Shown here piece after piece: positions 24,214 to 33,990 of a stretch of 64,000 nucleotides of DNA (positions are counted from its first letter, which is position 1; each line of letters begins with the position of its first letter). Below the pieces are notes generated by a model. That model was not told the DNA's origin and did no database searches. It was given only the letters and a program-made list of their open reading frames with translations. Position numbers and translations under genes: made by a program. The stretch covers positions 1,302,001-1,366,000 of the forward strand of contig OW818693.1 in the NCBI GenBank assembly GCA_942493335.1. The letters run 5' to 3'. The stretch comes from JAEWSN01 sp942493335. Lineage in GTDB: Bacteria > Bacillota > Clostridia > DSM-8532.

Positions 24214-25575
24214 ATGATACTAAAGAAAAGTAATTCAGCATATATCTTTATTTCATTTGCCGTTTCACTGCTTGTCCTTGTGCTGATAACCTATACATCC
24301 GATACTCATCCCATATGGGAAATTCTAGTATTGGCTTTGTTTGCAACAATCGCAGAATCTCTTTCTGTATCAATTGGTGAACGCACGATCTCAGTGAGTT
24401 CAGCTATAACGTTATGTGCGCTCCTAGCACACGGACCTATCGCAGCGATCTGGGTCTCACTTTTGTCAATTCTCTTTCGGGTATCAAAATCAGGAACGAC
24501 GCAAAAGCCTATGCACATCTTTACCATGCCCATAAAATCAACACTCATGAATGCATCCATGTATATCCTCTCAAGCGCCGCAGCTGCAATCACATACGTC
24601 AAATGCGGTGGATTGATCATATCAGACATGCATTTAGGGCAAAATCCGTCAATTACACAGATTATGACTTCCTTGTCGACACAAGCCGGTTTCATCCTTT
24701 TGGCGATATTCAGTGAAATGATCGTCAATACCCTCTTGTTCGCGGGTTACTTGCATACATCAAATCGAGGTCAATTCCTTCAGGAATGGGCACACGATTT
24801 CTTTTGGTCATTTGCCGGGCTTTTGGTCGTCGGGCTCATGGGCGTCCTGATAACAGCCTTCTATATCAGCTTTAACTGGTTTGTTGTCATGATCATCTTC
24901 TCTCTTTTGTTCCTGGCCCGATACACATTCTCCCTATACAACAATTTGAGGGTGAGTTATATGGATACCGTGAAATCCCTGTCCGATGCGATCGAGGCAA
25001 AGGACCTTTATACCCGTGGTCATTCGCAACGTGTTTTTGAATACAGCGCCTTGATCGCGGAAGAACTCCGTTATACCCCCAGACAAAAGGAAATCCTGCA
25101 ATACTCCGCCCTCCTTCATGATGTAGGGAAAATCGGCGTAACGGAAGTCATTCTGAACAAACCGGGCAAACTGAACACGGAAGAATTCGATTCCATCAAA
25201 CAGCATCCTGTTCTGGGTGCGAGAATCATCTCGAACGTCAAATATCTGAAGGAATGCGTGCCCATCATCAAGTATCACCACAAATACTATGATGGCAGCG
25301 GATACCCGGATCTGACACCGGATGAGAAAGTTCCGTACGAGTCCTACATCCTTGGCGTTGCAGACGCATATGATGCAATGACCTCGAAGCGGCAATATCG
25401 CAATCCTTTCACGCAGGAGCAGGCGTTGGCGGAAATCGTCCGATGCACCGGCACACAATTCGAACCTTCTGTAGCGCGGGCGTTCCTTAAGGCGATCGCA
25501 AAACAACCGGTCGTTCAGGAACATGCAACTGATGAAGAATGTGACGACAAGTCACTGGAAGCCGTATCCCAATGA
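24214..25575 (+). CDS. Membrane HD-GYP domain phosphodiesterase
   Basis: This 453-residue protein has an N-terminal membrane sensor of about six or seven TM helices (residues 8-245) and a C-terminal HD-GYP domain (about 250-430). Catalytic motifs are GHSQRV, HD at 302-303 (HDVGKIG), H355 and H356 (YHHKYYDGSGYP) and ADAYDAMTS. HD-GYP enzymes hydrolyse c-di-GMP (or 3',3'-cGAMP) and the full motif predicts activity. ATG 24214 has GAGGAAAATAAA upstream; longer frames run through the microprotein. It overlaps the DUF5317 gene by four bases. The gene's 5' half is more AT-rich than the neighbours. Confidence 0.92.
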   Translation: MILKKSNSAYIFISFAVSLLVLVLITYTSDTHPIWEILVLALFATIAESLSVSIGERTISVSSAITLCALLAHGPIAAIWVSLLSILFRVSKSGTTQKPMHIFTMPIKSTLMNASMYILSSAAAAITYVKCGGLIISDMHLGQNPSITQIMTSLSTQAGFILLAIFSEMIVNTLLFAGYLHTSNRGQFLQEWAHDFFWSFAGLLVVGLMGVLITAFYISFNWFVVMIIFSLLFLARYTFSLYNNLRVSYMDTVKSLSDAIEAKDLYTRGHSQRVFEYSALIAEELRYTPRQKEILQYSALLHDVGKIGVTEVILNKPGKLNTEEFDSIKQHPVLGARIISNVKYLKECVPIIKYHHKYYDGSGYPDLTPDEKVPYESYILGVADAYDAMTSKRQYRNPFTQEQALAEIVRCTGTQFEPSVARAFLKAIAKQPVVQEHATDEECDDKSLEAVSQ

Positions 25576-26144
25576 TCTTCCTCATCGCCGTCCTTGGCGG
25601 CCTCCTGACCGGTCTTCTCCTGAAGGGGACCCTGAAGAACCTCATGAATCTGTCGTTGCGGCTTCCATGGCTATTGATCGTCTATTTTCTGATAGACGCT
25701 TTCCTGAACAGCCGATACGGAACCTTGCTGCCGCTGGACCCGCGCATCTGGGTCATTTTGCTTTTGAGTGTGCAGTATGGCTCCCTCTTCACCCTGATCC
25801 TCATCAACCATGCCCGTTGGCCCCTGCTCCTGCTAGGTGCGGGCGAGCTGGCCAATTTTCTTGTCATCATGGCCAATGGCGGCCGTATGCCGGTTGACAC
25901 AGCCCACTTGCCGGACAGCCAGCACCTGTCTTCCCTGCTGGAAGGACGTGTCCCCCATTACGGAGCGCTCGACGCAGCGACACGCCTTCCCTTTCTCGGT
26001 GATATCCTCTACCTTCCCTACCCCACACCATCTCTGCTCAGCCCAGGGGATGTCATTCTATGGCTCGGGCTGTTCCTCTTGATGGTTCATGCCATGCTGC
26101 CCGCTAAAATCACTGCAAAAAAAGAGCTTCATCCGGATGGATGA
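25572..26144 (+). CDS. DUF5317 family membrane protein
   Basis: This 190-residue protein has about five hydrophobic helices and the family segment NFLVIMANGGRMPVD. Its start overlaps the HD-GYP stop (ATGA), so the two are translationally coupled. Function is unknown; DUF5317 proteins in Clostridia are small integral membrane proteins, often encoded beside HD-GYP proteins (recollection). The 3' end of the gene is part of the terminator stem. Confidence 0.8.
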   Translation: MIFLIAVLGGLLTGLLLKGTLKNLMNLSLRLPWLLIVYFLIDAFLNSRYGTLLPLDPRIWVILLLSVQYGSLFTLILINHARWPLLLLGAGELANFLVIMANGGRMPVDTAHLPDSQHLSSLLEGRVPHYGALDAATRLPFLGDILYLPYPTPSLLSPGDVILWLGLFLLMVHAMLPAKITAKKELHPDG

Positions 26145-26155
26145 GGCTCTTTTTC
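26117..26155. terminator. Bidirectional terminator between DUF5317 and rho genes
   Basis: AAAGAGC-TTCATC...GATGA-GCTCTTT forms a long stem with T-runs on both sides: TTTTTC on plus and TTTTTTT on minus. It ends both convergent transcripts. Confidence 0.88.
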
Positions 26156-26246
26156 ATTTGTCACTATCCTGTTGGATTGATTCAGGCTGTTCATTTATCA
26201 GAAATCTTACTGACTCATTCAGACGAGCCCTGTCTTGCTGCCTGAA

Positions 26247-29200
26247 TCATTTGTAGCTCGAATCATACCCGCCTTTTTCCTTCGACAGGAACGTCACGTT
26301 GATCGTACCGATGAAATCCTCGTTGGTCTTGGTCTGGATCAACTTGTTGATGATCATTTCCGCAACCTCGGCTGTTCCGATATTGCTCATGGCACGGCGG
26401 ATGGCCCATATGCCTTCCATCTCGCGCGGGGTCAACAGCAACTCTTCGCGTCGCGTTCCGGACCGGTTGATATCAATGGCCGGGAAGATGCGCTTTTCAG
26501 ACAGTTTCCGATCGAGGTGCAGTTCCATGTTGCCGGTTCCCTTGAATTCCTCGAAGATGACGTCGTCCATTCGGCTTCCCGTATCAATCAATGCTGTCGC
26601 AATGATTGTAAGACTTCCACCGAACTCAATGTTTCTGGCGGAGCCAAAGAAACGTTTTGGCTTATGCAACGCACCCGGATCAAGACCACCGGAAAGCGTT
26701 CTGCCCGTCGGCGGGATGGTGAGGTTGTAAGCACGGGCAAGGCGTGTAATGCTGTCCAGCAGGATGACAACGTCCTTTTTCTGTTCGACCAGACGCTGCG
26801 CTCTTTCCAGCACCATTTCCGCAACCTTGACATGATGGTCCGGGACCTCGTCGAACGTGGAATAGATGACATCGCCCTTGATGGAGCGTTGCATGTCCGT
26901 AACTTCCTCCGGCCGTTCATCAATGAGCAGGACGATCAGTTCGACCTCCGGATGCTTCGCCGTAATCGCATTTGCGATCTTTTTCAACAGGATGGTCTTG
27001 CCGGCTTTCGGAGGGGATACGATCAAGCCGCGCTGCCCCTTTCCGATGGGGGCAATCAGGTCGATGACACGCGTGGACAGCTCCTTTGGCTCCGTCTCGA
27101 GCGTAAGGCGCTCTTCCGGATAAATCGGTGTCAACGTTTCAAACGGCTTGCGGTGCTGAGCGGCATCCGGGGAGTCCCCATTGACCGTCGTCACGTACAG
27201 AAGTGCCTGGAATTTTTCGTCCGGCTTCTGCACCCTGCCCTTGCCGGTGATCTTGTCGCCCGTCTTCAGATTGAAGCGGCGGATCTGGGAAGGGGAAACA
27301 TAGATGTCACGTGGCCCGGACATATAGTTGTAACCGCGAAGGAACCCATATCCATCCGGAAGGAGTTCAAGAACGCCGGCCACCGGTTCGTCGCTCTCCA
27401 GTTTGGAGAAATCCCGGGTGAAAGTCTGTCTTCCCTGAATGGGACGATTCGGGTCCGACGTGCGGTTAGCTTCATTTTGCGCATCCTCGCCGTAACCATC
27501 ATTCCCCTGCCGGTCCTCCTGCCTGGGATCCATTCCAAAACCATCCGTAGAACGTTCGTCGCGATTGATTCCTTCCGTCGTGGCGGATCCTGCTGTTCCG
27601 TTGGTGTTTGGAATGAGAAAGGATACGGAAGTCGCGGGAGCTGTCTGGGGTGACTGAAGGGACGGACCTTGAGGCTGACTGGCAGCCATCGGTGCGGCAG
27701 TTTGAGGAACCCGTGTATCACGCCCGTTCTGCATGGGGGCTTCCATTGGGGCAGGCTGTCTGGTATTGGGCCGCAAGACGGGCCCTTGCTGGGGATTCCG
27801 AGGATTTCCCGTGCGCTCGTTCTGTCGGGGATTCTGTCGATCCGCAGGACGCGGATTCCCTCTCTCGCTGGAACGATCAAAGGATCGCTCCGTCGCGCGA
27901 TCGGGCTGACGGTTCGCCGGCCGATCCGTTCCATGATCACTCCGGATGCCCGGACCCGTACGATTTTCACCAACCTGCCTGTTCATCGCAGGCCTCTGCG
28001 TCGGAGAACGAAGCTCCGGCTGCTCGGTGGTTTCTGCAACTGGCGCAGGTGCCTGTTCACGGTTCCTGTGATTGTTTACGGTTTGACGGGCAGCCCGTTC
28101 CACGCCGCGTTGCTGTGGAATCGGCACACCAGCCGGATTCCCCAATGAATTCAATGATGGACCAGCTGCTGGTTGTGTACGTTCCGCGGAAACGGGCGGG
28201 CGAGTGGACCGAACAGGTCCTCTTTCAGCTGATCGGACAGCGGATTTTATCTCAACTGACGTATCCGGTGTGGAAACGTCTGCATCAGAAGGTGTTGTTG
28301 GTTTGGCTACGTCTGCAACAGACGACTTGACCGGATCAGATGCATCAGAAGCGGCCGCTGCCATCGAACCGGATCCTTCCTCACTCACAGGCACAGCGGA
28401 TACAGGCTCAGCGGATCCAGTGACTGCTGTGAGGACCGTTGCAATCGGCTCGGATGGCTTCGAAACGACTTCCGCAGTCGGCATGGATCCACCAGAAACC
28501 GTTGCTTCGGCCTTCTCACCAGCCTCTTGTGCAGCTGGAACAGGACTTTCCCCGGATACTGTTTCGACCCCCTGAATCTTGCGGCCGCGAGGTCTTCCGA
28601 TGCTGCGTTCTGACTTCACTGCAAGATCGGATTCCACTCGACCGGGCATATTCGAATCCGGAGTTGATTCCAAGACGGTGGTTTCGGACACATTTGCCTT
28701 TTTCACAACCTTGGCAGCCACGATCGGTTCTGTGGAACCGGCAAGTTTTTTCCGTTCCACAGATGCCAGCGGTGTAGCTATTTCTGCACGGGCCGCACGC
28801 GTCCTGGTTTCCGTTTTCCGGACTCCTTCAGCCTTGACGGGTTTCAGACTCTCGGTGGGAAGTTCGGCATCCGCACCGTGCATGTCTGCATCTTGCAGAG
28901 CCGCCTTTTCTGCAGGTTCTGCCAGTACAGCATCCGGCAATACGTTCTCAGCAAACAGCGGATGGACAGCGTCCCCATCACGCATGCCTCCGGCTCGGCT
29001 ACGCAGACCCCCGGACCGATCCGAAGTCTTGATGCGGGATGTCTTCATGGCTGCAGCGGATGTCGATTCATCCTGGGAAAACAGGAGTTCTGGTGCGACA
29101 GGCACGCGCGTCTTGACATCCTGCTCCATCGCAGCCGTAACAGGTGGGAGGCCTGCAGACAGTTCCACCCCAGCCCCGGCCTTTGAACCGGCTCCAAGTC

Positions 29201-29483
29201 TGGCCTTCGTGCCTGTTTCCGCTTTTTTGGCTTTCGCGCCAGCTTCCACTCCGGCCTTTGAGCCAGCCTCCGCTCCGACCTTTGAGCCAGCCTCCGCTCC
29301 GGCCTTCACGCCACTTTCCCCATTGACAGCCAACTTCAGGCCGTTCGCGGGGACATCGCTGGACGCAATCAAATCGATCAGATCGGCTTTCCGATACTTG
29401 ATGAGATTCTTGACGCCCAGCATCTTGGCAATATAACGAAGATCCTCTAGGGATTTCTTCTCTAAAATTGCCTTTTCTTCCAT
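26247..29483 (-). CDS. rho: Transcription termination factor Rho with very long disordered insertion
   Basis: This 1078-residue protein has a RHO_N helix bundle at 1-45 (KKSLEDLRYIAKMLGVKNLI). A region of about 640 residues (46-690) of low complexity follows: Ala/Gly/Lys repeats first, then Ser/Thr/Glu/Val-rich, then Arg/Asn/Gln/Pro-rich. The complete Rho core runs from 690 to 1078: cold-shock RNA-binding domain, Walker A SPPKAGKT (823-830) and the ATPase with QRGLIV and the R-loop GTGNMELHLDR. Typical Rho has about 420 residues. It terminates transcripts by RNA translocation. The start has only GGCGGTGAATT upstream, perhaps limiting expression. A consensus promoter lies 360 bp upstream. Confidence 0.96.
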   Translation of the reverse strand: MEEKAILEKKSLEDLRYIAKMLGVKNLIKYRKADLIDLIASSDVPANGLKLAVNGESGVKAGAEAGSKVGAEAGSKAGVEAGAKAKKAETGTKARLGAGSKAGAGVELSAGLPPVTAAMEQDVKTRVPVAPELLFSQDESTSAAAMKTSRIKTSDRSGGLRSRAGGMRDGDAVHPLFAENVLPDAVLAEPAEKAALQDADMHGADAELPTESLKPVKAEGVRKTETRTRAARAEIATPLASVERKKLAGSTEPIVAAKVVKKANVSETTVLESTPDSNMPGRVESDLAVKSERSIGRPRGRKIQGVETVSGESPVPAAQEAGEKAEATVSGGSMPTAEVVSKPSEPIATVLTAVTGSAEPVSAVPVSEEGSGSMAAAASDASDPVKSSVADVAKPTTPSDADVSTPDTSVEIKSAVRSAERGPVRSTRPPVSAERTQPAAGPSLNSLGNPAGVPIPQQRGVERAARQTVNNHRNREQAPAPVAETTEQPELRSPTQRPAMNRQVGENRTGPGIRSDHGTDRPANRQPDRATERSFDRSSERGNPRPADRQNPRQNERTGNPRNPQQGPVLRPNTRQPAPMEAPMQNGRDTRVPQTAAPMAASQPQGPSLQSPQTAPATSVSFLIPNTNGTAGSATTEGINRDERSTDGFGMDPRQEDRQGNDGYGEDAQNEANRTSDPNRPIQGRQTFTRDFSKLESDEPVAGVLELLPDGYGFLRGYNYMSGPRDIYVSPSQIRRFNLKTGDKITGKGRVQKPDEKFQALLYVTTVNGDSPDAAQHRKPFETLTPIYPEERLTLETEPKELSTRVIDLIAPIGKGQRGLIVSPPKAGKTILLKKIANAITAKHPEVELIVLLIDERPEEVTDMQRSIKGDVIYSTFDEVPDHHVKVAEMVLERAQRLVEQKKDVVILLDSITRLARAYNLTIPPTGRTLSGGLDPGALHKPKRFFGSARNIEFGGSLTIIATALIDTGSRMDDVIFEEFKGTGNMELHLDRKLSEKRIFPAIDINRSGTRREELLLTPREMEGIWAIRRAMSNIGTAEVAEMIINKLIQTKTNEDFIGTINVTFLSKEKGGYDSSYK

Positions 29484-30066
29484 AATTCACCGCCTAAATT
29501 CTATTTTGATCCCTTTGGAAGGTTCATTTCCTGTAATGCGCATATAAAGCATGTTCCTGCATGGCAAGCGGCTTTTCGTTTTCCGGGACGTCTGCCATCG
29601 TCATGAAGGCATTGTCATAAAAAACGTGAAACCTGCCCTGTACAGGAAGGAGATGTCCGCGATAAGAAATTGTTCACAACGGAAATCCAGGAACAACCAG
29701 GTACCTAAAAAGATAGCCTGACGTATGCCTGACATGTTGTGAAAGTGGGCTGTAAAACGCTGTGGACTACGCAAAAAAGATGCCGTGACAACAGCAACAA
29801 CGGAACGATCCATGAACCAGCGGAATTTTCAGTGAACAATACCTCGTTCACTATACAGCCGCAAGGTTTTCTTGTCAAGTTCCGCATGGTGTTGAACCCG
29901 GTGGAAGGGGTTGCCTGCAAAGGTTTTGCCGTACCGGATCTCGCATCCGTCGCACATGGGGGGATCGGAATCGAATCACCCTATGCCTTGCCGCCGGCCA
30001 GCGACTCCGGCATAGGGAGGGAATCCGCTTCTCTCCCTTATCATGCTTTACCCCGTACGCCAGACC
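29484..30066. other. 583-bp region: rho leader and promoter, addA downstream tail
   Basis: No gene is seen. The rho promoter is at 29850-29878, leaving a leader of about 360 bases with no open frame worth calling. GTGAAC (29832-29837)/GTTCAC (29846-29851) is an inverted repeat at the predicted start. CCCTATGCC (29979-29987) pairs with GGCATAGGG (30009-30017) downstream of addA but has no U-run. Confidence 0.6.
29850..29878 (-). promoter_or_regulatory. Strong SigA promoter of rho
   Basis: Minus-strand TTGACA (29873-29878, perfect), 17 bases, TATAGT (29850-29855). The start near 29843 falls on a 6-bp inverted repeat. The long leader would allow Rho autoregulation, which is known for rho in other bacteria. 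Confidence 0.8.
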
Positions 30067-33000
30067 CTAAACGGCGCATCCCTCATGAAGGAACCACAGG
30101 ATGGTTTCCTTGACCGGCAAACCCACCACTTTCTCCAAGGCGGCCGCATACCAGGAAAGCTGTCTTCGATAGGCTGGCACACGTTCCCTGCTGCGGTCCG
30201 TCTTGTAGTCAACCAATACGATTTTCCCGCTCTCGATAAACCAACTGTCCACGATTCCCTGCAGGACAATCGTTTCCGATGCGGGAATCGCCGGGTCGCC
30301 CAAAACATCACCAGCCGCCATACGGACCGTGAAAGGCGTCTCGCGATGAATGATGCCTGCCGACTGCATGCGGCTGAACAATGGAGAGTGCAGGAACGCG
30401 CGCAAGGCACCTCGATTCGGAATCATCCGGTCCGATTCCGGAATCAGTCCCTGAAGAACCAATTGGTCAATGACTTCCTCAAGGTCCGGAATTTGCCCGT
30501 CCCTGGGTTCCAGATGCTGCAGAACGAGGTGCATCAGGGTGCCATAGCGCAATGCGCGTGTTCCTTCCCGAACACCTGTCAGAAAAGCAGGAAGTACGGC
30601 CTGCTCCTGAGAAGTCAAACCAACCTGCGGTTTTCCCACGGAATCATCAACTGGCAAACCGCTGTCATCCCGGGCGGCGCGTCCGTTGTCCAGCGAATCC
30701 AGTTCGGCAGCCGTACAGGCCAGCCTGAAAGCATCCTCCAGTTGTGCGGACGCCTCATCCCGTTCTTCCCAAAGACGCTTCAACGCAGTCACCGTCATCT
30801 TGGCCGGAACGTTGGCGAGCATCGGAAAATCAGGTTTCCAGGCAAGTCTGCGATCCACTTCCGACAAATCGGCCTCAAGCTGCTCGCGGACCGGATCGCG
30901 ACCGGCCGTATCAAACAAGCTGATCTGACCCGGCATGCCGAACAACGCATTCTCCCCGATACGGGCTCTGTCCAGCGACTCCGGCAGGGACGCCGCTCCG
31001 ACATCCGCAACCCGCCGCATGCGCGCCACCTCCGCCCGGGTATGGACAAACAGGACAGGCGCATCCGCCTGTTTTCCCATGACGGATCCCCATGCGGCGA
31101 GAAGCCATTGCGCATGACTGCGAAGGGGAAGAACGGCGCCAATGGGCAGCGGGCCATCTTTTGGCAGCTCCTTGAAGGATTCCATCATTTCCAGAGGCGC
31201 CTTCATGGTTCCGCACACGAAAAGCCGTTCCTTTGCACGGGTCAGCGCCACATAAAGAATCCGCATCTCCTCGGAGAGCATTTCCCGAAGCAGGATGGTT
31301 TGCAATGCGCGTTTGGCGGCAGTAGGCCAGGTTGCGCCCAGATCGGGCAACGAGCCGTCCGGCCCGAACCCATATCGATGATGGAACAGCACACGGTTCT
31401 GACGATCCCGCAGATTGAACTGCTTGCCTGTTCCGCAGAGCAAAACAACCGGGTATTCAAGTCCCTTGCTCTTGTGGATGCTCATGAGCCGAACGACATC
31501 CTCGCCTTCGCCGATGACCTTCGCCCCGTCCATGTCCCCCTTGCCCGCACGAAGACGCTCCACATAACGAATGAACTGGAAGAGACCCCGATAACCCGTC
31601 GTCTCGAACCGTGCCGCCCGTTCGACCAGCAGGCGAAGATTGGCCAACCGCCTGCGGCCCTGCGGTAAAGCGGCCGCATGCAGCGCATACCCGGTCTCGT
31701 CGAACAAACGTTCCAGCAACTCGCCCACCGGAAGAATCTGCGCAAGATCCCGCCATTGTTCCAGTTTGTCCAGAAAGGACCGGCAAAGCTCACGGTGACT
31801 GCCGTCCTGTTTGACAAGAGAATCATGCAGCGTACCAGCCGGGTCGGCCTGACGTACCGATGCCATCAGGGTCTCGTTCCAGCCGGCGATGGGAGAGCGC
31901 AGTACGGCCGCCAATGGGATGTCCTGCTGCGGGTTGTCCAGCACCTGGAGCAGGGAGAGCACAACCCCCACTTCCACTGAAGCGAAATAGCCTGCGCCGG
32001 TATCAGAAAACAAGGGAATGCCCTGCAAGGCGAACTCCTCGACAAAAACCTGGCTCCAGCCGCTTGTAGCCCGGAGAAGAATGGCGCAGTCCGAGTACCG
32101 GACCGGTCGAGGTCCTTCCCGGCCAACGACCATGCAGGCAGGCTCTCCCTCCTGTTTGTCCATCATTCGACGGATGGTATGGGCAGCCCATACCGCTTCT
32201 TCCTGCACCGCTTCGAGCTCTTCGGGGGGGAGCATGCCTTCTTCCGGATCTCCGGTGCCGGGGTCCTGCTCCGTTCCCTCTTCTCCTGAATCCTCCGGGT
32301 CTCCGGTCTCCCTGGAATCTGTGGAACCCGCGGAGACCGCTTCCGTTTCCGACGGGGTTCCCGCGGGGATATCCAAAGCAGGATTCCTATCCGTTTCGAG
32401 CGGATCCGTCGCCTTGTCGATGAGGTGAAACTCAACGGGCGCGCCGGCCAGCCCGTTCCATAACGGATAATCCGCTCCTGCCAGCAGGGATTCATCTTCC
32501 GTGTAGTCCAATTCGCCCAGCCGTGTGGTCATCAGCCTGCGGAAGGCGATGTTGACGGCATCCAGCACCGGAGCCCTGCTGCGGAAATTCCGATGGAGCA
32601 GGATCTTCCGACGGCCGCTCCCTTCCTGTTCCGGATAGGCGGCATACTTCCCGAGGAAAAGCTCGGGCATGGCCTGACGGAAGCGATAGATGCTTTGCTT
32701 CACATCCCCGACCATGAACAGGTTTCCAAAATCCTCCCGCTGGGTTGCGACGGCTCCCAGAATCGTTTCCTGGACCAGGTTGCTGTCCTGATACTCGTCA
32801 ATCATCACAGCGAACCAACGTTCCCGCATCGACACGGCCAGAGCCGTGGGGACGCTTGCTCCCTTTTCGTCGGGTTCCGCCAGCAGATTCAGGGTCATGT
32901 GCTCCATGTCGTCGAAATCGACCAGGTTCCTGCGCCGCTTCATGCGCCCATACGTGCGGTCGAGTGCCTGGGCCAGCTCCGTCAATTTCGTCATCCGGCT

Positions 33001-33990
33001 GGATTCTGCCCGGATCTCGCGGCAGAGGATTTCAGAGGACCCCGGAAGCGTTTCCTTCCGCAGCCGTTCGATTCCTTCCTTCAAGTGTTTCCTGGCGGCC
33101 TGCAGACGTTCCTTGACGATCGGGTCCGCCTCTTTCGGCGCGCGTTTCATCGTGGCGAATTTCATCCCGGACAAGGCGGCATACGCTTGTTCCCATCCCA
33201 ATGAAAGCGCATAGCGAAGTTTCTCCAGCAGGACAAGGTCTTCGGAAAAAGTGACGGCATATCCATCGAAGCCGGCATCTTCCGACAGACGGCACGCACG
33301 CTCCGCTTCCATGGCCAGATCCTCGAGCACCCAGTCTGCTTGTTCCAGTAAAATCCGTCCCCAGACTGTATCCCCGAAATCCGTCCCTTCCGGAATCTGC
33401 AGCTGCGCCAGCGAATCCGTCATCCACTTGTCAGGAAACGGCATGGAACGGGATTGCCGCCACAGATCAAGAATCTGGTCCCGCATCCGGCGATCGTCGC
33501 GATACCCGGCATAACAGTCGAGCAGATCCGCAAGCGCAGGTTCCAGCGTTTCTGAACCATACCGGTCGTCCATGAGCCGATCCATCGCCTCTGCAAGCAT
33601 GAGGGTGCATTCGGTCTGTTCTCCGACACGAAAACCGGGTTCCAGCCCGGCCAGATGGAAATTCTCGCGCAGGACCGCGAGACAGAACGAATGGATGGTT
33701 GAAATCGGCGCGTCGACCACCAATGCCAATTGAGCGGATGCACGGACATCCCCCTCGGCGGCAAGTGCCAGCAGCGCCTTCCGGATGCGCTCCCTCATCT
33801 CTCCGGCGGCTGCCTGCGTGAAGGTTACGACAAGAATCCGGTCCAAATCCGGTGGAGCGTCCCCCTCCATGATCAACCGGACAATCCGTTCCACCAGGAC
33901 GGCTGTTTTGCCTGAACCGGCAGCGGCGGCGACAAGCAGGTTGCTGTTGCGTGATGCCAATACGGCAGCCTGATCATCCGTCCACTTCAT
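30067..33990 (-). CDS. addA: AddAB helicase-nuclease, subunit AddA
   Basis: This 1307-residue UvrD-like helicase has Walker A AAAAGSGKT (21-29), the DEXX-type MIDEYQDSN, MSIHKSKGLEYPVV (motif V) and VALTRAKERLFVCGT (motif VI). A C-terminal RecB-type nuclease domain contains LVDYKTDR (Asp 1261, Lys 1263). With AddB it resects double-strand breaks and loads RecA. An acidic Glu/Asp/Pro/Gly-rich insert lies in the 2A region (after ALDIPAG). ATG 33990 has GGGAGGAACTGC upstream and overlaps addB by 17 bases. Confidence 0.96.
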   Translation of the reverse strand: MKWTDDQAAVLASRNSNLLVAAAAGSGKTAVLVERIVRLIMEGDAPPDLDRILVVTFTQAAAGEMRERIRKALLALAAEGDVRASAQLALVVDAPISTIHSFCLAVLRENFHLAGLEPGFRVGEQTECTLMLAEAMDRLMDDRYGSETLEPALADLLDCYAGYRDDRRMRDQILDLWRQSRSMPFPDKWMTDSLAQLQIPEGTDFGDTVWGRILLEQADWVLEDLAMEAERACRLSEDAGFDGYAVTFSEDLVLLEKLRYALSLGWEQAYAALSGMKFATMKRAPKEADPIVKERLQAARKHLKEGIERLRKETLPGSSEILCREIRAESSRMTKLTELAQALDRTYGRMKRRRNLVDFDDMEHMTLNLLAEPDEKGASVPTALAVSMRERWFAVMIDEYQDSNLVQETILGAVATQREDFGNLFMVGDVKQSIYRFRQAMPELFLGKYAAYPEQEGSGRRKILLHRNFRSRAPVLDAVNIAFRRLMTTRLGELDYTEDESLLAGADYPLWNGLAGAPVEFHLIDKATDPLETDRNPALDIPAGTPSETEAVSAGSTDSRETGDPEDSGEEGTEQDPGTGDPEEGMLPPEELEAVQEEAVWAAHTIRRMMDKQEGEPACMVVGREGPRPVRYSDCAILLRATSGWSQVFVEEFALQGIPLFSDTGAGYFASVEVGVVLSLLQVLDNPQQDIPLAAVLRSPIAGWNETLMASVRQADPAGTLHDSLVKQDGSHRELCRSFLDKLEQWRDLAQILPVGELLERLFDETGYALHAAALPQGRRRLANLRLLVERAARFETTGYRGLFQFIRYVERLRAGKGDMDGAKVIGEGEDVVRLMSIHKSKGLEYPVVLLCGTGKQFNLRDRQNRVLFHHRYGFGPDGSLPDLGATWPTAAKRALQTILLREMLSEEMRILYVALTRAKERLFVCGTMKAPLEMMESFKELPKDGPLPIGAVLPLRSHAQWLLAAWGSVMGKQADAPVLFVHTRAEVARMRRVADVGAASLPESLDRARIGENALFGMPGQISLFDTAGRDPVREQLEADLSEVDRRLAWKPDFPMLANVPAKMTVTALKRLWEERDEASAQLEDAFRLACTAAELDSLDNGRAARDDSGLPVDDSVGKPQVGLTSQEQAVLPAFLTGVREGTRALRYGTLMHLVLQHLEPRDGQIPDLEEVIDQLVLQGLIPESDRMIPNRGALRAFLHSPLFSRMQSAGIIHRETPFTVRMAAGDVLGDPAIPASETIVLQGIVDSWFIESGKIVLVDYKTDRSRERVPAYRRQLSWYAAALEKVVGLPVKETILWFLHEGCAV

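Noticed and set aside
26235..27653. Plus-strand open frame of 472 codons
   Set aside because: It lies opposite the conserved Rho core and is a mirror of its codon bias.
29979..30017. Intrinsic terminator downstream of addA
   Set aside because: A 9-bp inverted repeat exists, but the loop is 21 bases and no U-run follows on the minus strand.
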